Positions 25,099 through 34,083 of a DNA stretch of 64,000 bases are shown here, piece by piece. The stretch is taken from positions 2,388,321 through 2,452,320 of the forward strand of contig CP031964.1 in the NCBI GenBank assembly GCA_003443635.1, in the 5' to 3' direction. The DNA is from Flavobacteriaceae bacterium (GTDB taxonomy: Bacteria > Bacteroidota > Bacteroidia > Flavobacteriales > Flavobacteriaceae). The notes under the pieces were generated by a model. It worked only from the letters and a program-made list of their open reading frames with translations. It was not told where the DNA came from and searched no databases. Position numbers and translations under genes: made by a program. The first letter of the stretch is position 1, and each line of letters opens with the position of its first letter.

Positions 25099-25848
25099 AT
25101 GAAAAAACAATACCACATCTTAAATGGAGATGCACTTAAAAATAAATTTCCAAAAACTATTAATGGAGAAATTATCGTTGCACGAGAATGTTTGGTAGAC
25201 GGCCCAGTAAAAGAAAATAATTTAAATGAGTTATATAAAACTCGAGCTAAGTTCTTAAATAATAATTATGGAGGTTGCTCAGAACAAGATTATTTTAAGA
25301 AAGTTGTAGTTGAGTTTCAAAAAATACAAAATATTCCAGAAGATACAGAAATAAACCTTTGGTTTGAGGATGATCTATTTTGTCAGGTAAACTTTTGGTT
25401 TGTTAGCTGGCTTTTATATAGTTCTAATAAAGAGAACTCTGTTTTTCTTGTAAGACCTCAAACTCATAATCAATATGGCTTTGGTGGTTTAAATAGTTCT
25501 GAGCTAAATTTAATATACAAAAACAGAATATTGCTCACAGAAATCAAAAGCATTACAAATCTTTGGGAGTTTTATCAAAACAATAAAACAGAGCATTTAC
25601 TTAAAGTAGCTACGAAATTACAACATATATACCCCTTTATACTTCCTGCTGTAAAAGCCCATATAGATCGAATTCCAGCTAAAGGGAAATTAACAAGGCC
25701 AATACAATCTCTTATGCAAATAATGAAAGATCTAAAAACTGAAGAGTTTGGCCCTGTATTTATTGAGTTCAATAATCGTGAAAATATATACGGGTTTGGT
25801 GATTTGCAGGTAAAAAGAATATTTGATGCTATTAAAAAAAATGCTTAG
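25099..25848 (+). CDS. DUF1835 domain protein
   Basis: 249 residues. The N-terminal segment HILNGDALKNKFP, the ARECLVDGP motif and LWFEDDLFCQVN are typical of DUF1835 (often with DUF3658) proteins. Function unknown. No membrane or signal segment. The last four bases overlap the convergent gene at 25845. Confidence 0.8.
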   Translation: MKKQYHILNGDALKNKFPKTINGEIIVARECLVDGPVKENNLNELYKTRAKFLNNNYGGCSEQDYFKKVVVEFQKIQNIPEDTEINLWFEDDLFCQVNFWFVSWLLYSSNKENSVFLVRPQTHNQYGFGGLNSSELNLIYKNRILLTEIKSITNLWEFYQNNKTEHLLKVATKLQHIYPFILPAVKAHIDRIPAKGKLTRPIQSLMQIMKDLKTEEFGPVFIEFNNRENIYGFGDLQVKRIFDAIKKNA

Positions 25849-26447
25849 TCATACTTAATAGTTTCATACCCTTCATTTTCTGCTGTTTTTTTCCAAACAT
25901 AACTCCCTTCTGTTCTCCAAGAGCCATTTTCGTAGATTTTAGAGATAGTTTTATGTTTGTCTTTAGAAAGCATGATATTTTCTCCTAGGGCAAAATAAAT
26001 TTTCCCATTTGGTAAATAAGCTTTTTTTCGAGAGACAAAAGTATTGTCAGAAATAAAATAAACTTCAGCTTCTGTAAATCGCCCACCTTGAATGATTTCA
26101 AAAAATTTTATCTTTTGCTCACCAGGGTGCCAAATCCACATTCCAGATGAAATAATATGAGCTGTTTCACCAATATAAGTAACAATTGAAAGGCGAAGGT
26201 AATTTTCTTCTAACTTGAAGTCAAACCAAAGGCCAACTGCCTGATGAGAGGATGGGTTTTGAGGATTATAATTCGGATTTGGTGCCATCCACTTACCAGA
26301 TCCTTCAGATAAATATTGAGCCATTTTTAAAAAATCTTGCTTTGATGAGCCTTTAATATCTTTTTGCGCTTGAGCCGTTTGAAACAAGAAACCAGTGAAA
26401 ATAATTATTAAAAATTTAGAGCAGAGGTTATATTTTATTTTTTTCAT
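25845..26447 (-). CDS. Secreted lipocalin-like protein of unknown function
   Basis: 200 residues with a signal peptide ending QTAQAQ. The mature part has a beta-rich pattern with repeated aromatic turns (GSGKWMAPNPNYNP, SSGMWIWHPGEQKI, GSWRTEGSYVWKK), like a lipocalin or heme-binding-like barrel, but no family is certain. It ends by overlapping the DUF1835 gene by four bases. Upstream lies an esterase gene on the same strand (53-bp gap). Confidence 0.6.
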   Translation of the reverse strand: MKKIKYNLCSKFLIIIFTGFLFQTAQAQKDIKGSSKQDFLKMAQYLSEGSGKWMAPNPNYNPQNPSSHQAVGLWFDFKLEENYLRLSIVTYIGETAHIISSGMWIWHPGEQKIKFFEIIQGGRFTEAEVYFISDNTFVSRKKAYLPNGKIYFALGENIMLSKDKHKTISKIYENGSWRTEGSYVWKKTAENEGYETIKYD

Positions 26448-26499
26448 TTCGTATGCATTATAATTATACTATAGATAAATTGAAAAATAAGAGAGAATG

Positions 26500-27567
26500 T
26501 TATTTATGTTCGAGTAGCTCCCAAAAATATGGGAATACATCACTATAGAGCCTCCCTTGTTTCCCCCAAAGACGATTTCTATGATCTCCATTGTACTCTT
26601 CAAAAATATGATTGATTCCGTTTTTAGTAAGCTCTTTTGAGAATACTCTAGTGTTTAGAATAATAAACTTAAACTCATCATAAAACCCACTATCTAATTT
26701 TATCCCTTTTAATTTAGAAGCATTGTTAACATAACGCTTTACTAATTGGCTAGGTGATTGTTTTTTCCACAGTTGGTAAACAGAATTATTACGTATTAAT
26801 TTTCCATTTTCCATATGATATGGAAGATTAGTATAAAACGGTGGATTGTTAATATTAGGTGAAAATGCTTGCCCCATGGATATAAGGCCAATACTCCATA
26901 CATCCTGATTAGCTATAAGTTCATTTAAAGATCTTGATGTTGAGATTCTCTCGAATGCTTTATTTTCTGAAGTAAGATCTCCTACGAAATCTATAAGTGC
27001 TGGATTAAGGGCATATAAAACGCTATAAGTATCAGGATTTTCCATTGCTAGTGTAATAGCCCCATAACCACCCATTGAATGCCCTACAATCCCTCTATTT
27101 TGAGCTTTTTTTATTGTCCTGTAGTTAGAATCTATATAGTTAATCAATTCCTTTGTGGTAAAATCTTTCCAGTTTCCTGTAACCTTCGAATTGACATACC
27201 AACCACCTAAAGAGTTCGTACTTTGATTAGTCATCACAACAATCATTTCTCCAAACTTACCATTAGCAATACCTTCATCCATAACACTTTTTATTGTCAT
27301 AAATTTTTTTCCTTTGTATCTAGGTCTAATCCAATCATCATCAGTACCAGCAAAACCATGGAAAAGATAAACAACAGAATAGTGTTTATTTTTATTATGT
27401 GCATAGCTAGGAGGTAAATAAATAGAAACATTTCTATCAGGAGACTCTTTAGTAATTGTTTTTTCAAGTAGTTTACTATGTATTATTTTCTTTATTATTT
27501 CGCCTGATTGTTGTGCATTTATAGAAATAAATAAAAAGATAAATACACTAGTAAATATTTTTTTCAT
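26500..27567 (-). CDS. Secreted esterase D-type alpha/beta hydrolase
   Basis: The start chosen at 27567 (MKKIFTSVFIFLFISINAQ) gives a clean signal peptide; an in-frame ATG 22 codons upstream does not. 355 residues of putative esterase fold (Esterase D family): YLPPSYAHNKNKHYSVVYLFHGFAG, nucleophile GHSMGG, a later EYNGDHRNRLW with the likely catalytic His. Members hydrolyse carbohydrate-linked or small acyl esters. It faces the AraC-type regulator gene upstream (27667) with a 100-bp gap on the same strand. Confidence 0.85.
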   Translation of the reverse strand: MKKIFTSVFIFLFISINAQQSGEIIKKIIHSKLLEKTITKESPDRNVSIYLPPSYAHNKNKHYSVVYLFHGFAGTDDDWIRPRYKGKKFMTIKSVMDEGIANGKFGEMIVVMTNQSTNSLGGWYVNSKVTGNWKDFTTKELINYIDSNYRTIKKAQNRGIVGHSMGGYGAITLAMENPDTYSVLYALNPALIDFVGDLTSENKAFERISTSRSLNELIANQDVWSIGLISMGQAFSPNINNPPFYTNLPYHMENGKLIRNNSVYQLWKKQSPSQLVKRYVNNASKLKGIKLDSGFYDEFKFIILNTRVFSKELTKNGINHIFEEYNGDHRNRLWGKQGRLYSDVFPYFWELLEHK

Positions 27568-27666
27568 GATTCTTAATTTCATTTGATTTGATTTGATATT
27601 TTTAAGTATTTCATACAAATGAACCAAGAACAATTAAAGAAATCGACCTTATAGATAAGGTAGGAC

Positions 27667-28743
27667 TTATTTTTGAATAGATTTTTTATACTGAGAAGGT
27701 GTAAGGCCAGTGTAATCTTTAAAAATACGATTGAAAGCAGATTTACTATTGAAACCACTATCTAAAGCAATACCATAAAATGTTTTTTTAGTGTCTCCAA
27801 TGTTGCTTTTTATTTCTTCAACTCGATATTCATTAATTAGCTGAAAGAAATTCTTATTTAATAACTCATTAATTACTTGTGACAATAAATTTGAGTTTAT
27901 ATCAATCATTGAAGCTAAATGATTTAAAGATAAATTTGGGTTTAAATAAGGTTTCTCTTCCTTTAAAGTTTTTTCAAGATTCTTTAATATTAAAAGCTTG
28001 TCTTTATGATTAAGAGTTGACTTTTGATATCTGTTTTGTTTAATGATTTGTTCGTCTTCAGGAATTAAATCTTTTGGATATAATACTAATATTAAAGCAA
28101 AAAAGAAATATGAAAAAGTAAATATAAAAGCAGAAATTCGATCAGGCTCAATGTTTAGGTTTGGATTTAAATACTCTAGTGTCACAAGTAAATATACGAT
28201 AACAACAACGATGAGTTGAAAAATAACAAATCGATGAATTAAGGTGATATTAAAATTGTTTTTTATGCTGTTCTTTTTTCGAAACTTGTTAATATAAAAT
28301 CTGCATATTAAGAAATAGAAAAATGAGTGTAGTCCTTTAAGCCAGCTAAATATAATTGAAATTAATGCTACTCTATTTATATCTGTTTTCGAAAATCCAC
28401 TGTATGGCAGAAAAAAAATGAAAAAAAAGAGAAAAGGAGTAAAATGCAGTATGTCATTTTTTTTGAGCTTAAAATTAGAATTGAGAACTGAAAAAGTATA
28501 GAGTAAAAATATTGGACCTATTAATAAAGGAATCGCTTCGCTCGATCGAAAAACAGAAAAAAAAATTCCTGGAAATAAAATGGAAAAAAACTTTGGAATA
28601 ATTAAAGTTAAGGGACATATTAAAAGAAGTATAAGCAGCTTTATAGTTAGCTTACGTCCTTTTTTCATTAACAATAGTAAAGTGATTAAGAAAAACCCTT
28701 GCACTATACCAATACTATATAAAATCAGCCAAATATCTATCAT
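27667..28743 (-). CDS. AraC-family regulator with 7TM-like N-terminal domain
   Basis: 358 residues. Seven or so hydrophobic helices fill residues 1-225. A C-terminal AraC helix-turn-helix domain (about 255-355) shows NHLASMIDINSNLLSQVINE and SGFNSKSAFNRIFKDYTGLTPSQYKK. Membrane-embedded AraC proteins of this build are common in Flavobacteria. The signal is unknown. Its likely target is the esterase gene just downstream. Confidence 0.88.
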   Translation of the reverse strand: MIDIWLILYSIGIVQGFFLITLLLLMKKGRKLTIKLLILLLICPLTLIIPKFFSILFPGIFFSVFRSSEAIPLLIGPIFLLYTFSVLNSNFKLKKNDILHFTPFLFFFIFFLPYSGFSKTDINRVALISIIFSWLKGLHSFFYFLICRFYINKFRKKNSIKNNFNITLIHRFVIFQLIVVVIVYLLVTLEYLNPNLNIEPDRISAFIFTFSYFFFALILVLYPKDLIPEDEQIIKQNRYQKSTLNHKDKLLILKNLEKTLKEEKPYLNPNLSLNHLASMIDINSNLLSQVINELLNKNFFQLINEYRVEEIKSNIGDTKKTFYGIALDSGFNSKSAFNRIFKDYTGLTPSQYKKSIQK

Positions 28744-29001
28744 CGCTTAATTTTAGCTATTTTAATAATTTAAAACTATTTTATAATCACCTTTAATTAC
28801 AGTTTAATTTAGACGATTTGCAGTCTGGAAAAGTTACAAACTTTATTAAAACTCTTTTCTTTCCTATATGATTTTTTTATATTCCGATATTAAGGATTAA
28901 CATTATGGGTTATATAAGTCTTTGTACATTGAAGATACAGGATTGATACAATAAAAATCAAAATAGATAAAACATGAATCATTTAATAAGTTAAATTTAG
29001 T
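28744..29001. other. Intergenic region upstream of AraC regulator and DUF2200 gene
   Basis: AT-rich, without an open frame that looks coding. It holds a short inverted repeat (AGAC-N8-GTCT, in the ACGATTTGCAGTCT stretch near 28820) that could act near the regulator promoter. I see no other structure in it before the repeat at 29002. Confidence 0.4.
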
Positions 29002-29051
29002 ATCTTTTCGTTCGAAAGGCAGAATTGAGTTTAGCGCTCTGTTAGCGTTAA
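29002..29051 (+). repeat. Imperfect 50-bp direct repeat, copy 1
   Basis: It begins ATCTTTTCGTTCG and contains TAGCGCTCT and TTAGCG. It matches copy 2 at 29501-29550 at 37 of 50 positions with no gaps. The pair is 499 bp apart and brackets the DUF2200 gene. Confidence 0.55.
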
Positions 29052-29072
29052 TCAATTCAAAATTAAATAAAA

Positions 29073-29450
29073 ATGAAAGTTACAGTCGAAAAAAATGAAA
29101 AGGTTGCCAATATGATATTTGCATCCATTTATCCACTTTACCTGAATAGATTGGAGAAAAATGGTAGAACAAAAGCAGAACTCAACCAAGTAATTAAATG
29201 GTTCACTGGTTTCGATCAAGATGTTTTACAAGCACTTATTGATGAAAAAGTAACCTTTAGAACATTTTTTGAAAAAGCAGAAATTCATCCCAATGCACAC
29301 ATGATTAAAGGAGTTGTTTGTGGTTATCGAATTGAAGAAATAGAAGATGAATTTGAATTATATAAACAATGTAGACGTATGGAAAAACTGATTGATGAAT
29401 TGGCAAAAGGTCGTAAAATGGAGAAAATTTTGCGTGAAGAAAAAAAATAA
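29073..29450 (+). CDS. DUF2200 domain protein
   Basis: 125 residues, cytoplasmic and highly charged. The segments MIFASIYPLYLNRLEKNGR, VIKWFTGFDQDVLQ and IHPNAHMIKGVVCGYRIEEIED match the DUF2200 family, small conserved proteins of unknown function. The C-terminus extends with KLIDELAKGRKMEKILREEKK. The gene is bracketed by two diverged direct repeats and looks like a small cassette that could have come in alone. Confidence 0.85.
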   Translation: MKVTVEKNEKVANMIFASIYPLYLNRLEKNGRTKAELNQVIKWFTGFDQDVLQALIDEKVTFRTFFEKAEIHPNAHMIKGVVCGYRIEEIEDEFELYKQCRRMEKLIDELAKGRKMEKILREEKK

Positions 29451-29500
29451 AAACTGATACTACAATATATAAACGACGTTAAAACGATCTCTTATTTATT

Positions 29501-29550
29501 ATCTTTTCCTTCGCAAAACAGAACTGGGTTTTGCGCTCTATTGCTAGTAA
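29501..29550 (+). repeat. Imperfect 50-bp direct repeat, copy 2
   Basis: It begins ATCTTTTCCTTCG. It carries an internal inverted repeat CGCAAAAC-AGAACTGG-GTTTTGCG (8-bp stem) that is mostly lost in copy 1. No standard integron core site (GTTRRRY) was found in either copy. Confidence 0.55.
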
Positions 29551-29618
29551 GTTGACCAGGCCAATGAAAATCGAACTTAGATTTTAAAATAATATCTAAC
29601 TAATTATAAATAATGTAA

Positions 29619-29653
29619 AAAAGACTCAAATACAAAAAGTAATTGAGCCTTTT
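29619..29653 (-). terminator. Intrinsic terminator of the ABC/M1 unit
   Basis: On the minus strand: AAAAGGCTCAA, loop, TTGAGTCTTTT. This is an 11-bp stem with one G-U pair, followed by a T run. It lies 35 bp after the stop of the permease-peptidase gene. The wobble pair works only in the minus-strand RNA, which assigns it to that unit. Confidence 0.7.
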
Positions 29654-29687
29654 AATAAAATGAATTATAACAATTAAGTTCTATATT

Positions 29688-32600
29688 TTAATCTTTCAAC
29701 TCATTAACAGATTCAAAAAGCTCTGTAATAAGATATTGCAAATCATCAGGAGTAACCTCTCTAAAGTAGTTTAATAAATCTTTACTAGTTGCATACCTAT
29801 TCGTATTTAATTTTAGTTTCCCTTTATTAGTATCCCAATCATTAATAAAACGTTTTATAGCAAGGTTTACATTTTTTTCTCCTATAGTTTCTTGCAAAGT
29901 ATACATATTGATTGCTCCTTTAGCATAGTAAATATAATCTTGATTTTCTACCAATGCTAAAGGTAGTTCTTCCGATGCTTCTCTTATTTTTCCTTCTCCA
30001 TATCTTTCTTTTTGTAGCTCTAGAAACTGCTGTACTTTTTCTTTAGAATAGTAGTGTTCCAAAACCATTATTGCAGCATATTGTGATAGAGTTTCTAATA
30101 TAAAATACTGTCCCTGAACATTTGCTGCTTCTATTTGCATACCAAACCATTGATGTGCAAGTTCATGCGCTGTAACATAAAAAGCCATATCTACATCTTT
30201 TTCATCATCTATATCTAACACAAAACCAATAGATTCAGAAAATGGTACTGTACCTGGAAAGGATTGCGCAAATTCTGCATATCGAGGAAATTCCATGATA
30301 CGCAAATGCTCATACTGATATGGGGTGAAATTAGCACTGTAATAATCAAATGAGGCTTTCATAGATTCCATCATTCTATTTAAATTATACTCATGTCCTT
30401 TATGATAATATATTTCTAAATTGACTGGTTGGTTTGTTTCATCAAGTTTGGATTGCCAGATATCTTTTTTAATTTCATATTGCGCAGAAACAATCGAATA
30501 AAAATCAATAATAGATTGATTGGTTTTATAATGAAAATAATTACGATCGTTTTCTTCCCACTGTTTTAATAGTTTTCCTGACACAACGGCTGTTTGATCT
30601 TTATCTGTACCAATTACCATCTCAAAATTAATCCCGTCGGAGTCACTCCCTGATCTCGCGTTTAGCAATTCTTTCGAATTATCTATAGCTGCCTTATTTA
30701 ATCTCTTCGGTAATTGATAATCAGCTCGATCATCACTATTACGAAGTTCATATCTTCGATTATACCCTAAAGTTGGAAAGTTTTTATTGTTAAAAAAAGT
30801 TCCATTTTTAACAACACTAGAATTAGAACCAGATTCCTCAAAACCTTTAGTTTCAAAAGTTTGTTTAAAATTCATTCTAATATCATTCCCAGGCTGTAAT
30901 GGTTTGTTTAATTTATAAATAAAATAACCATACTCATCGTATTCATTATTTTTTATTGCACCATCTTTAAAAGTGACATATTCTAATGTAACATTTGATT
31001 CTATTAGTTTTTGAACATGTATTTCATTAATAACTGTTTCAGTAGTATTTTGAAATATATAATAACCTTCTGCCGTATAATTACGTTCTGAAGGGTACAA
31101 TTCAACATTTAAATTCACATCTACTATTTTTGGTTGCGGTATGTATTCAAACTTTTTGAGTGTTTTTTCATAAGATGCTCTATACTCCAATTCTTTAGTG
31201 CTAGTCCAATATGTATTTAAAATATTGGTGTTATAAAAAATGTAAGTCCCTATTATAAAGAATAACAAAAACGCCAATACTCCAAGTCTTAATAAAGGTT
31301 TTGTTAAGTGATATTTACTTAACCTCCATCTCATTTTAAAACTGGTTTCTGTTCCCCTAACGACAAAAGCAGTAGCGACTATAAATAAAAGGACTGAAAA
31401 AGATATCCAATACGTTTTTATCAAAAGATAAGGAAATAAAAAATGGCCATAACCATTCATGTCAGAATAAAATGTTAGTATACTACCTCCAAAGCTAAGT
31501 AGATCATGTTCTACACCTATAAACCCTAAAATGATAGTGCCTACAAAAAGAATTAAGGTCGCCACAATTCCTGTAAATTTATTATTCATCAATACTTGAG
31601 CTAGAAAAGCAACAAAAGTATAAAGTATTAAAAAGGGAAGCATTTCTAGAAAGAAGCCATAAAAATAGACATCTAGTTCATAATGATAATATCCGTTAAC
31701 CGTTTGGAAGAGAACTCCTGCTAGAATCAAAGATAACATTAACACTGTATAAATTAATATCAGGCCTATAAATTTACCTGATAAGTTTATAAAATTGGAT
31801 ATAGGTGTAGCATCATAAATAAGATTTAATTTTACTATTCTTTCTTTCCAAATAAGTTCTCCTGAATAAAATATTAATATAATAGCGAAGAAAAAACCTG
31901 ACATCTCTTTTAGCTCTCCAACTATAAGATGTGTTTTAGGATAACTGTCAACGCCATAGACTGTTCCTAAACTAATAGAATTGATGATAATGATAATCAT
32001 ACCACAAATTACTATCGCCCAAAAAGCTGTTTCTTTAAGTATGGATTTAAAATAAAATAACGAATGGTGTATTAATTGAATACATTGTGTTTTTATATTT
32101 TCATGTACTATCGCATATGGTATTTTAGTATCAAAGTTTTCTAAATGATTAGATGTATCTAATGATAGTGTTTTTCTTTTTTTATGGGCTTTATCTCTTA
32201 CCACATTAAAATTGAATTTATAATACCCAATTATTAAAACAACACTACCAATAGCTACCCAAAATAATTTATTATATAAAAGTACATCGTTAAAAGGAAT
32301 CAATTGTGAATTTCGTTGAGTTATTGACCAACCCTCTACCATATCAGTCAATGATGTTAGAGAAAAAGGGTCTAATAATGCTTGTAAAAATTCATTTTCG
32401 ATTGACTTAGTAAGCATGAACAATACAAAAATGAAAATAGCTTGTGTATAAACTACTATTAATTTTCTACTTAAAAAACCGGTCACAAAAAATACTGCAG
32501 CTCCAAAAAAGACAAGAGGTAAAACAATATAACAGAAAGGTTGCAAGTAAGCTAGAAAGTTAAATGGCAATAAATGACCCGGTTTATGCCAAGGCATAAA

Positions 32601-32978
32601 TTCTCCTAAAGTAAAACCCCATAGCATACCACTAAACACAAAAAGCAACACCGTAAAAGAACCCAAAAACCGACCTAATAAATAGTCTCTTTTCCTTATA
32701 GGGTTTACAAACATTAGAGATTCTATTTTATATTCGAAATCTCGCAAAATAGGCACTCCCATTACCATAGATGCGATCACTAAAGAAATACCTGTAATTG
32801 CAGCCATTGATCTAGCGATAGTTATAGGCGCATTCCTTTTTATAATATTAAAATCCATTCCTTCAAAAATAAAATCTACACCTCCTATAGAGAATAGAAA
32901 TAGAAATGCAAAGAATGCATAAGTATCTGGGCGTTTTATTCTGTATTTAATTTCGAATTTGAATATTTCGTACCACAT
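29688..32978 (-). CDS. ABC-2 permease fused to an M1-type metallopeptidase
   Basis: 1096 residues. Residues 1 to about 600 hold two sets of ABC-2-type membrane helices with soluble linkers. The C-terminal half is an M1 aminopeptidase-like domain with HELAHQW (His938, Glu939, His942) and the downstream Glu in LETLSQYA, a complete zinc-binding HExxH-x18-E site. By topology the peptidase is expected outside the cytoplasmic membrane. It is partnered with the ATPase gene directly upstream (2-bp gap). Substrate unknown; a coupled export and trimming role is an inference. Confidence 0.92.
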   Translation of the reverse strand: MWYEIFKFEIKYRIKRPDTYAFFAFLFLFSIGGVDFIFEGMDFNIIKRNAPITIARSMAAITGISLVIASMVMGVPILRDFEYKIESLMFVNPIRKRDYLLGRFLGSFTVLLFVFSGMLWGFTLGEFMPWHKPGHLLPFNFLAYLQPFCYIVLPLVFFGAAVFFVTGFLSRKLIVVYTQAIFIFVLFMLTKSIENEFLQALLDPFSLTSLTDMVEGWSITQRNSQLIPFNDVLLYNKLFWVAIGSVVLIIGYYKFNFNVVRDKAHKKRKTLSLDTSNHLENFDTKIPYAIVHENIKTQCIQLIHHSLFYFKSILKETAFWAIVICGMIIIIINSISLGTVYGVDSYPKTHLIVGELKEMSGFFFAIILIFYSGELIWKERIVKLNLIYDATPISNFINLSGKFIGLILIYTVLMLSLILAGVLFQTVNGYYHYELDVYFYGFFLEMLPFLILYTFVAFLAQVLMNNKFTGIVATLILFVGTIILGFIGVEHDLLSFGGSILTFYSDMNGYGHFLFPYLLIKTYWISFSVLLFIVATAFVVRGTETSFKMRWRLSKYHLTKPLLRLGVLAFLLFFIIGTYIFYNTNILNTYWTSTKELEYRASYEKTLKKFEYIPQPKIVDVNLNVELYPSERNYTAEGYYIFQNTTETVINEIHVQKLIESNVTLEYVTFKDGAIKNNEYDEYGYFIYKLNKPLQPGNDIRMNFKQTFETKGFEESGSNSSVVKNGTFFNNKNFPTLGYNRRYELRNSDDRADYQLPKRLNKAAIDNSKELLNARSGSDSDGINFEMVIGTDKDQTAVVSGKLLKQWEENDRNYFHYKTNQSIIDFYSIVSAQYEIKKDIWQSKLDETNQPVNLEIYYHKGHEYNLNRMMESMKASFDYYSANFTPYQYEHLRIMEFPRYAEFAQSFPGTVPFSESIGFVLDIDDEKDVDMAFYVTAHELAHQWFGMQIEAANVQGQYFILETLSQYAAIMVLEHYYSKEKVQQFLELQKERYGEGKIREASEELPLALVENQDYIYYAKGAINMYTLQETIGEKNVNLAIKRFINDWDTNKGKLKLNTNRYATSKDLLNYFREVTPDDLQYLITELFESVNELKD

Positions 32979-32980
32979 AA

Positions 32981-33874
32981 TTATGCCTTTATAGTATTAT
33001 TTAAATTATTACCGAAGATTTGAGAAAAGTATACATCTTCTAAACTAGCTTCTATCAATTTAAAGCCATTTCTAGGGTTGTCATCACTTAGGATGTGGAG
33101 AATAGGCTTGCCAAGAAATAACCTCTCGCCTATAACATTGTATTCTTGTTTATACGCTTCCAGCTCGCTTTTATGAATTTGTTTTTCATAGATCTTACCT
33201 TCAATCTCTTGTATTATTTTTAAAGGGTTACCTTTAAGTAACACTTCTCCTTGATTAATAATAGCCATATTGGTACACAATTCTTTTACATCATCTACAA
33301 TATGAGTGGATAAAATAACTACTGTATTTTCCCCTAGCTCACTTAATAAGTTATAGAATCGGTTCCTCTCAGCAGGATCTAATCCAGCTGTAGGTTCATC
33401 TACAATAAGTAGTTTTGGGTTAGTGAGTAAAGCTTGAGCTATACCAAAGCGCTGTTTCATGCCTCCAGAGAACTCTTTTAAATTCTGAGCTCTTACTTTA
33501 TATAAGTTTGTTTTGTGTAAAAGTGCTTTTACAATTTCTTTTCGTTCATTTTTATTTGTGATTCCTTTTAAAACGGCTAGGTGATTTAATAATACTTCAG
33601 CAGATATTTTAGGATATAATCCAAACTCTTGTGGCAAATAACCCAGAACTTTGCGCACCTCATTTTTTTGAGTAAGTACATCTAAGTTATCTAGAGTAAC
33701 TGCGCCTTCATCAGCTTCTTGCAATGTTGCCAATGTGCGCATTAATGAAGATTTCCCTGCTCCGTTAGGTCCTAGTAACCCGAACATGCCTTTAGGAATA
33801 TTTAAAGAAACATTGTTTAGTGCTTTTACACCATTAGAATATGTTTTAGAAAGATTGTCAATAATGAGTTCCAT
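32981..33874 (-). CDS. ABC transporter ATP-binding protein
   Basis: The start at 33874 (MELIIDNLSKTYSNG) is chosen over an upstream ATG at 33970, since ATPases of this type begin here. 297 residues. Walker A GPNGAGKSS, signature FSGGMKQR, Walker B LLIVDEPTAGLD and the H-loop STHIVDD are all present. It pairs with the permease-peptidase downstream. It is divergent from a LytS/LytTR pair (34084) across a region that contains a 10-bp inverted repeat. Confidence 0.93.
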   Translation of the reverse strand: MELIIDNLSKTYSNGVKALNNVSLNIPKGMFGLLGPNGAGKSSLMRTLATLQEADEGAVTLDNLDVLTQKNEVRKVLGYLPQEFGLYPKISAEVLLNHLAVLKGITNKNERKEIVKALLHKTNLYKVRAQNLKEFSGGMKQRFGIAQALLTNPKLLIVDEPTAGLDPAERNRFYNLLSELGENTVVILSTHIVDDVKELCTNMAIINQGEVLLKGNPLKIIQEIEGKIYEKQIHKSELEAYKQEYNVIGERLFLGKPILHILSDDNPRNGFKLIEASLEDVYFSQIFGNNLNNTIKA

Positions 33875-33995
33875 ACTGTTCGCTTTTATAATTGATGGAA
33901 ACAAACATATAAGCGTTTTTAATCTTAAAAAAAGACTAGTGACATAAACAGATTTATAAGGAATGAACACATTATTTTAAGTCATGAAAGTCTTT

Positions 33996-34065
33996 TAAAA
34001 CACCTTTACGTTAGTTTATCACTAATTAGATAATGTTTGTCAACTAATTTGTTCTAGGTGTTTTA
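33996..34065. promoter_or_regulatory. Divergent promoter region with 10-bp inverted repeat and LytTR-like half site
   Basis: TAAAACACCT (33996-34005) and AGGTGTTTTA (34056-34065) form a perfect inverted repeat around a 50-bp centre. Inside it TACGTTAGT (34007-34015) fits the published LytTR site pattern [TA][AC][CA]GTTN[AG][TG] at every position. AATGTTTGT (34032-34040) fits with one mismatch, though the gap is 16 bp rather than about 12. It lies between the ABC unit and the LytS/LytTR pair. Confidence 0.45.
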
Positions 34066-34083
34066 TTTGTTTAATATTGATTT

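Noticed and set aside
29041..29058. Integron attC-like site near the DUF2200 gene
   Set aside because: The core GTTRRRY pattern is absent in both repeats (GTTAGCG and GTTGACC fail), so only a generic direct repeat is reported.
33875..33970. Upstream extension of the ABC ATPase gene by 32 codons
   Set aside because: The extra residues do not resemble an ATPase N-terminus, and the gene starts cleanly at MELIIDNLSK.
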